Shown here: piece after piece, positions 42,039 through 48,717 of the stretch | How the letters are laid out: each line of letters starts with the position of its first letter | How positions within the stretch are numbered: the first letter of the stretch is position 1 | Assembly: GCA_964510525.1 (NCBI GenBank) | Contig: CAZECE010000042.1 | Span: 78,100 to 142,099, forward strand | DNA: 64,000 nucleotides | Direction of reading: 5' to 3' | Origin: CAZECE01 sp964510525 | GTDB taxonomy: Bacteria; Pseudomonadota; Gammaproteobacteria; Pseudomonadales; JANQJO01 | Program-made: the position numbers and the translations under genes | Notes under the pieces: generated by a model | What the model was told of the DNA's origin: nothing | The model's input: only the letters and a program-made list of their open reading frames with translations | Database searches by the model: none

Positions 42039-43103
42039 ATGAATGTATTAGCCAAGTTGAAGTCTGGATTGGCGGTTGTTAAAACCCCTATGTCAATCAT
42101 GGGAGGCCTGGGAGGCATAGAGGGCGCTTGGAAAGGGGTGACGGCGGGCGTGTTGTTGCTTTTGTTGGTATTGTTCTGCGGTTTGGGTTTGTATTGGTCG
42201 ACTGAGCCGGACGTGTTTCATGTTCGTGAGCGGGTGGATGCTGAGGCTTCTCGCCGAGGTGAAGTGCCTGTGGTGGGTTATTACACGACGTTAACATTGA
42301 TCCAAGTGGTCGAGACTTTGTTAAATAAGTCCGGTGGGTACCTGACCAACGATGTGATCTTGCCGAGCATTTTTTTGGATAATATGCCAAGTTGGGAGTT
42401 TGGTGTACTGACTCAGGCGCGTGATCTTAGTATTGCAATGCGTAAAGATTTGAGTCGTTCGCAATCGCAATCGAAAGAAGATCCGGATCTGGCCAAAGCT
42501 CAGTCGACGTTAAATTTTGATAATGATAGTTGGATATTTCCTGCGACAGAATCGGAGTATAAAGACTCCATTGCTTCGCTGTACCTGTATTTACAGCGCT
42601 TAGCTCAATCGAATCATCCTGAGGCGCAGTTTTACGCTCGAGCGGATAATCTCAGCCGTTGGTTGGCTTATATTGAAAACAGTTTAGGGAGTATGTCGCA
42701 ACGCTTGAGCGACAGCGTTGGTCATGATGTTTATCAGCAGGCCATGGGCAGTGCGCCGGGTGTGGGATCAACCCCCGTGGCGCCGCAGCAAGCAACCAAG
42801 ACCTCTTGGTTTGAAATTGATGATGTTTTTTTTGAAGCGCGAGGCACTAGCTGGGCGTTGTTGCACTTGTTAAAAGCCGCATTAATCGACTTTGAAGACA
42901 TTTTGATAAAGAAAAATGCGTATGTGAGTTTTCAGCAAATTATTCGAGAATTGGAGTACACCCAAGCAACTCTGTGGAGTCCGGTGATCTTAAATGGCGG
43001 TGGCTTTGGCATCTTGGCCAATCATTCCTTGGTGATGGCTAATTATATTTCGCGGGCCAATGCAGCCATCATTGATTTAAGAGAGTTGTTATCCCAGGGG
43101 TAG
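42039..43103 (+). CDS. DUF2333 family membrane protein
   Basis: 354 residues with one transmembrane helix near the N-terminus (about 34-54; GVLLLLLVLFCGLGLYW). The rest is probably periplasmic. The segments VVGYYTTLTLIQVVETLLNKSGGYLTNDVILPSIFLDNMPSWEFGVL and FDNDSWIFPATESEYKDSI identify DUF2333, a family of unknown function. It lies only 11 bp after nqrM, so it is likely part of the nqr transcript; whether that reflects function or simply proximity is unknown. Confidence 0.88.
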   Translation: MNVLAKLKSGLAVVKTPMSIMGGLGGIEGAWKGVTAGVLLLLLVLFCGLGLYWSTEPDVFHVRERVDAEASRRGEVPVVGYYTTLTLIQVVETLLNKSGGYLTNDVILPSIFLDNMPSWEFGVLTQARDLSIAMRKDLSRSQSQSKEDPDLAKAQSTLNFDNDSWIFPATESEYKDSIASLYLYLQRLAQSNHPEAQFYARADNLSRWLAYIENSLGSMSQRLSDSVGHDVYQQAMGSAPGVGSTPVAPQQATKTSWFEIDDVFFEARGTSWALLHLLKAALIDFEDILIKKNAYVSFQQIIRELEYTQATLWSPVILNGGGFGILANHSLVMANYISRANAAIIDLRELLSQG

Positions 43104-43149
43104 TACGTGTAGGGTTAAGTGGTATTTTTGTCGAGTTGCTTAAAGGAGT

Positions 43150-44409
43150 TTAAGGCAGTAACCGCAAAAAGCGATCTACTGAAATTACCCAGGCTGTTTC
43201 GTCGTATTTTTTAAATATGCCGCCATGCTGAATGACTTGTAGGATGGGTACCTTGAGTGATTTAGAAAATCGCAGTGTTGAAGACGAAATGGTTTTATTT
43301 GATAATTTTGCTTCAACCAAAAGAGTAGGTTGGTCATTAAGTGTGATTAAAAAATCCACCTCTTTTTGGTCAAAGTCTCGTACATAGAAAACTTTTGCTT
43401 TTCCCCACCCTTGTTCGGTCCATATGTGGCATGCTCGATATAGTTGTAAAGCCAAAAAATTTTCGAAAATGATTGCATCGGTTTTGCAGTAAGCCCAATC
43501 CATAAAATACACTTTTTCTTCTTTTTTCACAGTGCGAGCAAGGTTTTTGCTCCAGGGTTTGATGGAGAATATCAGCCACAGTTTTTTCAGCTGGTTTAGG
43601 TAATTTTTAATTGAGGGGTGCGAGGTTTCAACATCACGTGCTAATGAGGCAATAGATAAAGGGCTGCCTATGCGCTCAGGCAGTAGTTGCATCATACGCT
43701 CAACGGAATCGATGTTTTTGATGTTAGTGAGGTCACGTAAATCTTCGTGCAGCAATAGAGAGATATAATCTTGATGCCATTTAAAAGAAAAGCGTTGTGA
43801 GGCTCTAAAGAGGGGTTCTGGAAAGCCTCCGAATGTTAATAACTGTGCGATATGCTCGGTGTATTCATTGTTATCAGCTGTGTTTTTTAGTCGTTCAAAT
43901 AGCTGTGTTGCCGGTTGTTGCCAATCTGCTTTGCTGCACAACCATATGTCGGAAAGTGGGGTTGATGCCAACTCAGAAGCTGAGAAGGGGAAAAGGCTAA
44001 AATGAGTGTAGCGTCCTACTAAAGAATCTCCCGATTGCCGAAAGAGATTTAAGCGGGCGCTACCCGTTACGAAAATACGGTGTCGATGTTCAATAGAATC
44101 AAAAGCCCCTTTTAGAATATCTTTCCATTGTTGCCGTTTGTGGATTTCATCAAAAACGATTAAAGAGGGTTGAGCAGGGTTGATATCCTGCATAAAAAAG
44201 AAGGGGTTTTCATTGTAAGCGCGCCTGATGCTTGGGTTATCCCAATTATAGTAATGACCTTGATAGGCCTGGGATAACATATGTTTAGAAAAGGTGGTCT
44301 TACCAATTTGCCGCGGGCCTGATAAAAATACCATTTTATTGGTGATTAGTTCAGGATCGTCAATATATGATTCAATTTGACGCTGTTCCGTTAGTCCATT
44401 GTTTTTCAT
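43150..44409 (-). CDS. AAA-family ATPase with DUF4143 (putative DNA-binding) domain
   Basis: 419 residues. Walker A is FLSGPRQIGKTTFS (about 28-41), Walker B LIVFDEIHKRQQW (with DEIH) and a sensor region FVTGSARLNLFR. The C-terminal part (from about 220) shows the DUF4143 layout: LARDVETSHPSIKNYLNQLKKLWLIF (winged helix) and a nuclease-like VDFLITLNDQPTLLVEAK, which resembles a restriction-endonuclease fold motif D-xn-ExK. The family is widespread and often mobile; its role is unknown. The upstream region contains three copies of an AT-rich motif. Ends 47 bp after the convergent DUF2333 gene. Confidence 0.88.
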   Translation of the reverse strand: MKNNGLTEQRQIESYIDDPELITNKMVFLSGPRQIGKTTFSKHMLSQAYQGHYYNWDNPSIRRAYNENPFFFMQDINPAQPSLIVFDEIHKRQQWKDILKGAFDSIEHRHRIFVTGSARLNLFRQSGDSLVGRYTHFSLFPFSASELASTPLSDIWLCSKADWQQPATQLFERLKNTADNNEYTEHIAQLLTFGGFPEPLFRASQRFSFKWHQDYISLLLHEDLRDLTNIKNIDSVERMMQLLPERIGSPLSIASLARDVETSHPSIKNYLNQLKKLWLIFSIKPWSKNLARTVKKEEKVYFMDWAYCKTDAIIFENFLALQLYRACHIWTEQGWGKAKVFYVRDFDQKEVDFLITLNDQPTLLVEAKLSNKTISSSTLRFSKSLKVPILQVIQHGGIFKKYDETAWVISVDRFLRLLP

Positions 44410-44433
44410 CAGATATTTTATGATTGGTTTTCG

Positions 44434-44495
44434 TGTAAATTAAGTATATCTATGAAATTAACGCGTGCAAATTAAATATATGTTAATTTTGCACG
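44434..44495. promoter_or_regulatory. Repeated AT-rich motif upstream of the DUF4143 ATPase
   Basis: TGTAAATTAAGTATAT (44434-44449) and TGCAAATTAAATATAT (44466-44481) are direct copies at period 32, 14 of 16 identical. The second copy forms an inverted repeat with 44483-44495 (CGTGCAAATTAA / TTAATTTTGCACG). All lie within 90 bp upstream of the ATPase start and could form an autoregulatory operator. Confidence 0.5.
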
Positions 44496-44526
44496 GATTT
44501 GGGGCGGTTTTTTTGTGTGTGAAATA

Positions 44527-44562
44527 ATAAAGGCCAGAAACGTTGAGCTTCTGGCCTTTTTA
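44527..44562 (-). terminator. Rho-independent terminator after ppa
   Basis: AAAGGCCAGAA and TTCTGGCCTTT pair around GCTCAACG or its complement; T-rich sequence follows on both strands, so it may be bidirectional. It lies just downstream of the ppa stop on the minus strand and 120 bp upstream of the ATPase gene. Confidence 0.85.
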
Positions 44563-44579
44563 AATGTGCGGCGCTGAAA

Positions 44580-45104
44580 TTATTGCGCGGCTGCAATCGA
44601 TTTTTCAATTTCAGTTTTAGCGGCAGCGGCGTTTTCCCAGGCGTCAACTTTAACCCACTTGCCGGCTTCTAAATCTTTGTAGTTTTCAAAGAAATGCTGG
44701 ATTTGTTTGATCAGCAGTTCGGGTAAATCTTCAATTTCTTTCACGTCTTTATAAAGTACGGTGAGCTTTTCGTGAGGTACGGCCAATAGTTTTGCGTCTT
44801 TACCGGATTCGTCGCTCATTTGCAGCACACCGATCGGGCGGCAGCGAATGACTGAGCCTGGCGCCACAGGATAGGGGGTAACGACGAGTACGTCTAATGG
44901 GTCGCCGTCTTCAGATAAAGTATTTGGGATGTAACCGTAGTTGCAGGGATAGAACATTGGGGTGGCCATGAAACGATCAACAAACAGGGCGTCACTGTCT
45001 TTATCGATTTCGTATTTGATGGGCGCATGATTGGCGGGGATTTCGATGATTACATTGATGTCTTCGGGCGGATTTTTGCCGGGAGAGATGGTTTGATAGC
45101 TCAT
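44580..45104 (-). CDS. ppa: Inorganic pyrophosphatase
   Basis: 174 residues, the family I soluble enzyme. Seen are INVIIEIPANHAPIKYEID, FYPCNYGYIPNTLSEDGDPLDVLVVT with the metal-binding DGDPLD, and KVDAWENAAAAK near the end. It hydrolyses PPi, pulling biosynthetic reactions forward. It is monocistronic, with tRNA-Arg upstream and a strong terminator downstream. Confidence 0.97.
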   Translation of the reverse strand: MSYQTISPGKNPPEDINVIIEIPANHAPIKYEIDKDSDALFVDRFMATPMFYPCNYGYIPNTLSEDGDPLDVLVVTPYPVAPGSVIRCRPIGVLQMSDESGKDAKLLAVPHEKLTVLYKDVKEIEDLPELLIKQIQHFFENYKDLEAGKWVKVDAWENAAAAKTEIEKSIAAAQ

Positions 45105-45141
45105 AATGGGCGTCCTAGATATTTATTTAAAGAGGGTAATA

Positions 45142-45218
45142 TGGCGGGCCTGGCAGGACTCGAACCTGCAACCCTCGGCTTCGAAGGCCGATGCTCTATC
45201 CAGTTGAGCTACAGACCC
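45142..45218 (-). tRNA. tRNA-Arg (TCG)
   Basis: A 77-nt cloverleaf on the minus strand: acceptor GGGTCTG/CAGGCCC (one G-U), D-arm GCTC/GAGC, anticodon stem TCGGC/GCCGA around loop CTTCGAA, T-arm GCAGG/CCTGC, encoded CCA. Anticodon TCG reads CGA. Upstream of ppa. Confidence 0.94.
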
Positions 45219-45322
45219 AATGATTAGACCCGTTGTTGTGTTTGTTAAATGTGTCCAACTCTGTATTTAGAACACGCGATGATACTGTAATGGGTTTTAT
45301 AAGCAAGTGAATCTTTAATGCT

Positions 45323-45646
45323 TCAGTGTTTATTTTGATCAAAGAAGACCTGGCCGTGGTTTTTGATGTGCTCCAATAAGGCTTTCTCTTCAATTTGGCG
45401 TTTGAGTGATAAATCAATGGTGTAAGGCAAATTTAAATCATCTAACTCAACGTTTAATTTCATTAGGTTTGATGAGGGAAACTCGCTGCTAATAATGGTG
45501 AGATCGATGTCGGAGCCATTTCGAAAAGTGCCTTTCGCTCTAGAGCCATAAATAATGACTTGTTCAATATCTGGGTGTTGTTCAAAGACATGGCAGATCT
45601 TATTAATGGTATTTTCATTCAAACCGAAGCAGGCTAAAGAGTTCAT
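45323..45646 (-). CDS. mntA: Minimal nucleotidyltransferase (MNT-type antitoxin)
   Basis: 107 residues, a pol-beta superfamily nucleotidyltransferase: YGSRAKG (G34-S35), GSDIDL (D46, D48) and a third acidic D78 in YTIDLS. It is encoded with a HEPN protein, the stop and start overlapping by one base (TAATG). In characterised HEPN-MNT systems the MNT protein AMPylates the HEPN toxin at a Tyr and neutralises it. All active residues for that are present. Calling this a toxin-antitoxin pair follows from the family and the order; activity has not been tested. Confidence 0.85.
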   Translation of the reverse strand: MNSLACFGLNENTINKICHVFEQHPDIEQVIIYGSRAKGTFRNGSDIDLTIISSEFPSSNLMKLNVELDDLNLPYTIDLSLKRQIEEKALLEHIKNHGQVFFDQNKH

Positions 45647-46062
45647 TATTTTGCGTCACTTAAGGTTTCAAGTTTGGTGCTGAGTTGAGCAAACATGGGA
45701 TAATACTGGTGAATGATCTTGTTATTGATTTCTTCGGCTGTTTCCTGATTGTATGCGTGGGTAGTGATGTTGCGACTTAAGATGGATTCCATCCAGGCTT
45801 CGCCGTCTTCAATTAAGTCAGCAGTGAAGGCTGCACGAAAGGCGTCTCGGCTGCCAGTGATGTTTGAGTTTCCTTGGTAGGCGAAGTAATCTTTCAATAC
45901 CTTCCAGGCCAATTCATGGGTCATTTCAAAGGCTTGGATCATGCCCTGTTGTTCCATGATATTGAGCTCTCGTTTGTTGCTTTCAGCGACCATTGAGCCC
46001 AGATTCGTTAAAGCATTTTTATAATGTACGAACCGCTGCTGCCAGCGGACTTCTTCAGCCAT
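45646..46062 (-). CDS. hepT: HEPN-domain protein (HI0074-like, toxin of HEPN-MNT pair)
   Basis: 138 residues from the ATG at 46062, which has GAGGGA six bases upstream; an in-frame codon at 46170 would add 36 unrelated residues. All helical. It contains AFEMTHELAWKVLKDYFAYQG and the RNase motif RX4HXY as R97-NITT-H102-A-Y104, with Tyr104 being the AMPylation target in related systems. It was formerly annotated as a nucleotidyltransferase substrate-binding protein. Expected to be an RNase that blocks translation unless modified by the MNT partner. A 14-bp tandem repeat lies just upstream (46101-46128). Confidence 0.85.
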   Translation of the reverse strand: MAEEVRWQQRFVHYKNALTNLGSMVAESNKRELNIMEQQGMIQAFEMTHELAWKVLKDYFAYQGNSNITGSRDAFRAAFTADLIEDGEAWMESILSRNITTHAYNQETAEEINNKIIHQYYPMFAQLSTKLETLSDAK

Positions 46063-46100
46063 GATTGATCCCTCTATCTTCTCCCGCTCTATGTTTTTAT

Positions 46101-46128
46101 CTGAGCTTTTTCTTCTGAGCTTTTTCTT
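46101..46128. repeat. 14-bp tandem repeat upstream of the HEPN gene
   Basis: ctgagctttttctt occurs twice in direct succession (46101-46114, 46115-46128), 39 bp upstream of the HEPN start codon in the transcribed direction. Confidence 0.85.
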
Positions 46129-46265
46129 GCTTTGGCAAGTAGGGCAGATAGTAATGCAGTCGTAGAGCATTGACCAGTTTTTGTCATGAACAGCTGATAG
46201 CTAAGTAATTGAAAAACTTATTATTCCTCTTGTGGAGGTAGCAAAAGATGCGTACAGTGCGCCTC

Positions 46266-46642
46266 GAGTTGGCTAAGCAGTCGCTTCAGGTGGTTGTGTT
46301 TTCTTCGGAGAATGCTTCGGGCCTGGAGAGGAAAGTCCGGGCTCCATAGGGCAAGGTGCCAGGTAACGCCTGGAAAGCGCGAGCTTATGGAAAGTGCCGC
46401 AGAAAATATACCGCCCATGCTTATTTATATAAGTGTGTGGTAAGGGTGAAATGGTGCGGTAAGAGCGCACCGCGCATCTGGCAACAGATGTGGCAGGGTA
46501 AACCCCACCGGGAGCAAGGCCGAATAGGATCCCTTTGACACGGCCCGTGTTGGGATCGGGTAGGCTGCTTGAGGCATGGTGCGAATCATGTCCCAGATGA
46601 ATGACTGTTCACGACAGAACCCGGCTTATCGGCCAACTCATC
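46266..46642 (+). ncRNA. rnpB: RNase P RNA (type A)
   Basis: P1 pairs GAGTTGGC (46266-46273) with GCCAACTC (46632-46639). Conserved elements are obvious: GAGGAAAGTCCGGGCTCC, AGGTAACGCC, GGTAAGAGCGCACCG, and the 3' part ATGAATGACTGTTCACGACAGAACCCGGCTTATCGG. The catalytic RNA that matures tRNA 5' ends. It lies divergent from the HEPN-MNT pair and upstream of the division cluster. Exact 3' end is estimated. Confidence 0.95.
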
Positions 46643-46733
46643 ATTTCTGATTTTTGATCTGTAGTCCTAAGTCTGTGTTTTTATTGAGGTGTATTCACAC
46701 CAGTTTTTTCTGTTTACTGTAAATTTGTCTGGA

Positions 46734-46761
46734 TTGACACCTTTTGGGTCGCGCCTTAAGG
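46734..46761 (+). promoter_or_regulatory. Candidate promoter of the division cluster
   Basis: A perfect -35 hexamer TTGACA (46734-46739) with a weak -10 TTAAGG (46756-46761) after 16 nt. It lies upstream of the MraZ-type repeats and 110 bp before mraZ. The weak -10 keeps this tentative. Confidence 0.4.
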
Positions 46762-46801
46762 TTCGCTTCTGTGGTTTTTTGAGGAAAAAAAAGTAGAGAA
46801 G

Positions 46802-46827
46802 TGGGGGATTGTGGGATTTTGGTGGGA
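46802..46827 (+). promoter_or_regulatory. MraZ operator (TGGGN repeats)
   Basis: Three direct TGGGN copies: TGGGG (46802-46806), TGGGA (46812-46816), TGGGA (46823-46827), spaced by 5 and 6 nt. This is the known MraZ binding-site arrangement, and it sits 44 bp before mraZ, so the cluster is probably autorepressed by MraZ. Confidence 0.78.
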
Positions 46828-46870
46828 ATGAGTTGGCAATGTTGGTATGTAAGCTGGGTGAGATTTAACC

Positions 46871-47329
46871 TTGTTTAGAGGGATATCGGCGCTCAGCCTA
46901 GATGCCAAAGGGCGTATGACCTTGCCAACTAAGCATCGCGATAGTGTTCAGTCTGAATCCGATAACCGCGTTGTAATCACCATTGATATCGAAACCAAAT
47001 GTTTGCTGATTTACTTGCTGCCTGATTGGGAGTTGATTGAAAAAAAATTAGCGGCATTGCCCAGTTTTAATAAAGCCACTCGGCGGATGCAAAGGTTGTT
47101 GATTGGGCATGCAACGGAAGTGGAAATTGATGCTCAAGGGCGCTTGAGTTTGCCGGCACCATTACGTGAGTACGCCGACTTAGAAAAGAAAGTCATGTTG
47201 GTTGGGCAAGGCAATAAGTTTGAGTTGTGGAGTGAAGCCGGTTGGCACGCTTCTCGGGATGCTTGGTTAGAGGAAGTTGGTCAGGGTGATGATGAGCTGC
47301 CTGAAGAAATGATGTCGTTCTCTTTGTAG
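46871..47329 (+). CDS. mraZ: Transcriptional regulator MraZ
   Basis: 152 residues with two AbrB-like repeats (about 2-52 and 77-125): FRGISALSLDAKGRMTLPTKHR and TEVEIDAQGRLSLPAPLREYADL. The start is TTG at 46871; the family's invariant MFRG opening falls exactly there. MraZ binds TGGGN repeats ahead of the dcw cluster and represses it; three such repeats are seen upstream. First gene of the division and cell wall cluster, 39 bp before rsmH. Confidence 0.96.
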   Translation: MFRGISALSLDAKGRMTLPTKHRDSVQSESDNRVVITIDIETKCLLIYLLPDWELIEKKLAALPSFNKATRRMQRLLIGHATEVEIDAQGRLSLPAPLREYADLEKKVMLVGQGNKFELWSEAGWHASRDAWLEEVGQGDDELPEEMMSFSL

Positions 47330-47368
47330 AGGAGGTCAAGCAAAGTAGTAGTGAGCCAGTGAGGCTGT

Positions 47369-48346
47369 ATGGATAAGCCTGAACATATAAGCGTTTTATG
47401 GCAGGAATCGTTAGAGGCGTTAGCTATTCAACCTGATGGCTTTTATCTGGACGGGACCTTTGGTCGCGGTGGACACAGCCGAGGGGTTTTAAAGCGATTG
47501 GGGCCGGGCGGGTTGCTGTTAGCGGTGGATCAGGATCCTCAGGCTGAGCAGGAAGCGACAAAATTACAGCGGGAATTGATGAGTTTAGGCGATGATTGTG
47601 CTGAATTTCAGTTTTTAAGAGGGCGCTTTAGTGAAGTTGAAAAAGCGGTAGCCCAATTGAATCGGCCATTGATGGGGGTGTTGTTGGATTTGGGGGTGTC
47701 GTCCCCTCAGTTGGATGAAGCAGAGCGAGGGTTTAGCTTTCAGCAGTCAGGGCCTTTGGATATGCGAATGGATCCACACAGAGGCGAGCCGTTGCAAGAA
47801 AAATTGTTGGCCGTGTCGGATGAAGACTTGGCCAACGTTTTGTGGACATTGGGGGAAGAGCGGCATTCACGGCGAATAGCAAAAGCGATTTTGTTGGCGC
47901 AAGCAGAAGGGCGGTTGAATACAACGGGGGAATTGGCTGAGGTGATCAAAGCGGCGCACCCGAAATGGCAGCCAGGCAAGCACCCTGCGACGAAAAGCTT
48001 TTTGGCCTTGCGGTTGTGGGTCAATCAAGAGTTAGACGAGTTGGAGAAGGCGCTTAGGCAATTTACGGAGTTGCTGGCTCCCGGAGGGCGCTTGGTGGTG
48101 ATTAGCTTTCATTCTTTGGAGGATCGAATCGTAAAACGGTTTTTCAAAGGCCAACAAGAGTCGACGCCGGATATTCCGCCTTGGGTCCCAGTGGCTAGTG
48201 GTGGGGGCGATAAGAAAAACCAGCATCCCTTGCGGGTGCTGATAAAAGGGCAAAAGCCTTCGGCAGAAGAGCAGAATAGAAATTCAAGAGCGCGTAGCGC
48301 TATTTTGCGGGTGGCAGAGAAAATTGAGAGTGGCAGAGAAAATTGA
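47369..48346 (+). CDS. rsmH: 16S rRNA m4C1402 methyltransferase RsmH
   Basis: 325 residues. HISVLWQESLEAL, DGTFGRGGHSRGVL (SAM motif I) and the DLGVSSPQLDEAERGFSFQQSGPLDMRMD block are diagnostic. It N4-methylates C1402 of 16S rRNA at the decoding site. The last residues (ESGREN) derive from a 19-bp tandem duplication; without it the protein would end four to five residues earlier at a TAA. The TGA stop overlaps the ftsL TTG start. Confidence 0.97.
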   Translation: MDKPEHISVLWQESLEALAIQPDGFYLDGTFGRGGHSRGVLKRLGPGGLLLAVDQDPQAEQEATKLQRELMSLGDDCAEFQFLRGRFSEVEKAVAQLNRPLMGVLLDLGVSSPQLDEAERGFSFQQSGPLDMRMDPHRGEPLQEKLLAVSDEDLANVLWTLGEERHSRRIAKAILLAQAEGRLNTTGELAEVIKAAHPKWQPGKHPATKSFLALRLWVNQELDELEKALRQFTELLAPGGRLVVISFHSLEDRIVKRFFKGQQESTPDIPPWVPVASGGGDKKNQHPLRVLIKGQKPSAEEQNRNSRARSAILRVAEKIESGREN

Positions 48347-48348
48347 GT
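48311..48348. repeat. 19-bp tandem duplication at the rsmH/ftsL junction
   Basis: gtggcagagaaaattgaga (48311-48329) is repeated as gtggcagagaaaattgagt (48330-48348), 18 of 19 identical. It spans the rsmH stop and the ftsL start codon and shifts the rsmH reading frame. Confidence 0.9.
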
Positions 48349-48690
48349 AAACCACAGCGCAGTCGAACCTCGAGACGCCAAAAGGCTCAGCAAAATGCTT
48401 TGGGGTTGCCTGTTGGTACCGAAAAAGGATGCTGGTTAATGGCGCTGTGTTTGGGAGCAGTGGTGGCTTCGGCGATGAGCGTTGTGGTGCTGAAACACGT
48501 TTATCGCCAGCAAGTTCAGTATTTGTATCACCTCACTGAAACGCGTGAGGCTTTGCAAGCAGAATGGAATCAATTACAAGCCGAATATTCTTCTTTATCG
48601 GCTTTGGATCAGGTTGAGTATATTGCCAAAAATGAGTTGGGTATGCGGTTGCCCAGTCCACAGGATATTGGGGTATTGGCTGTCCCCTAA
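48343..48690 (+). CDS. ftsL: Cell division protein FtsL
   Basis: 115 residues: basic N-terminus (QRSRTSRRQKAQQ), a single transmembrane helix (about 31-50; LMALCLGAVVASAMSVVVL) and a periplasmic leucine-zipper-like coil (TREALQAEWNQLQAEYSSLSALDQVE) with the conserved LGMRLP ending. It forms the FtsQLB complex that activates FtsWI. The start is TTG at 48343, overlapping the rsmH stop by 4 bp, and lies in the second copy of a 19-bp repeat. Confidence 0.93.
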   Translation: MSKPQRSRTSRRQKAQQNALGLPVGTEKGCWLMALCLGAVVASAMSVVVLKHVYRQQVQYLYHLTETREALQAEWNQLQAEYSSLSALDQVEYIAKNELGMRLPSPQDIGVLAVP

Positions 48691-48717
48691 GCTTAAAGAT
48701 TAAAGGATTAACCCGTT

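Noticed and set aside
46063..46170. Upstream extension of the HEPN protein with a CPTC motif
   Set aside because: The ATG at 46062 has a strong ribosome-binding site, and the extension is made of tandem repeat DNA unrelated to the family.
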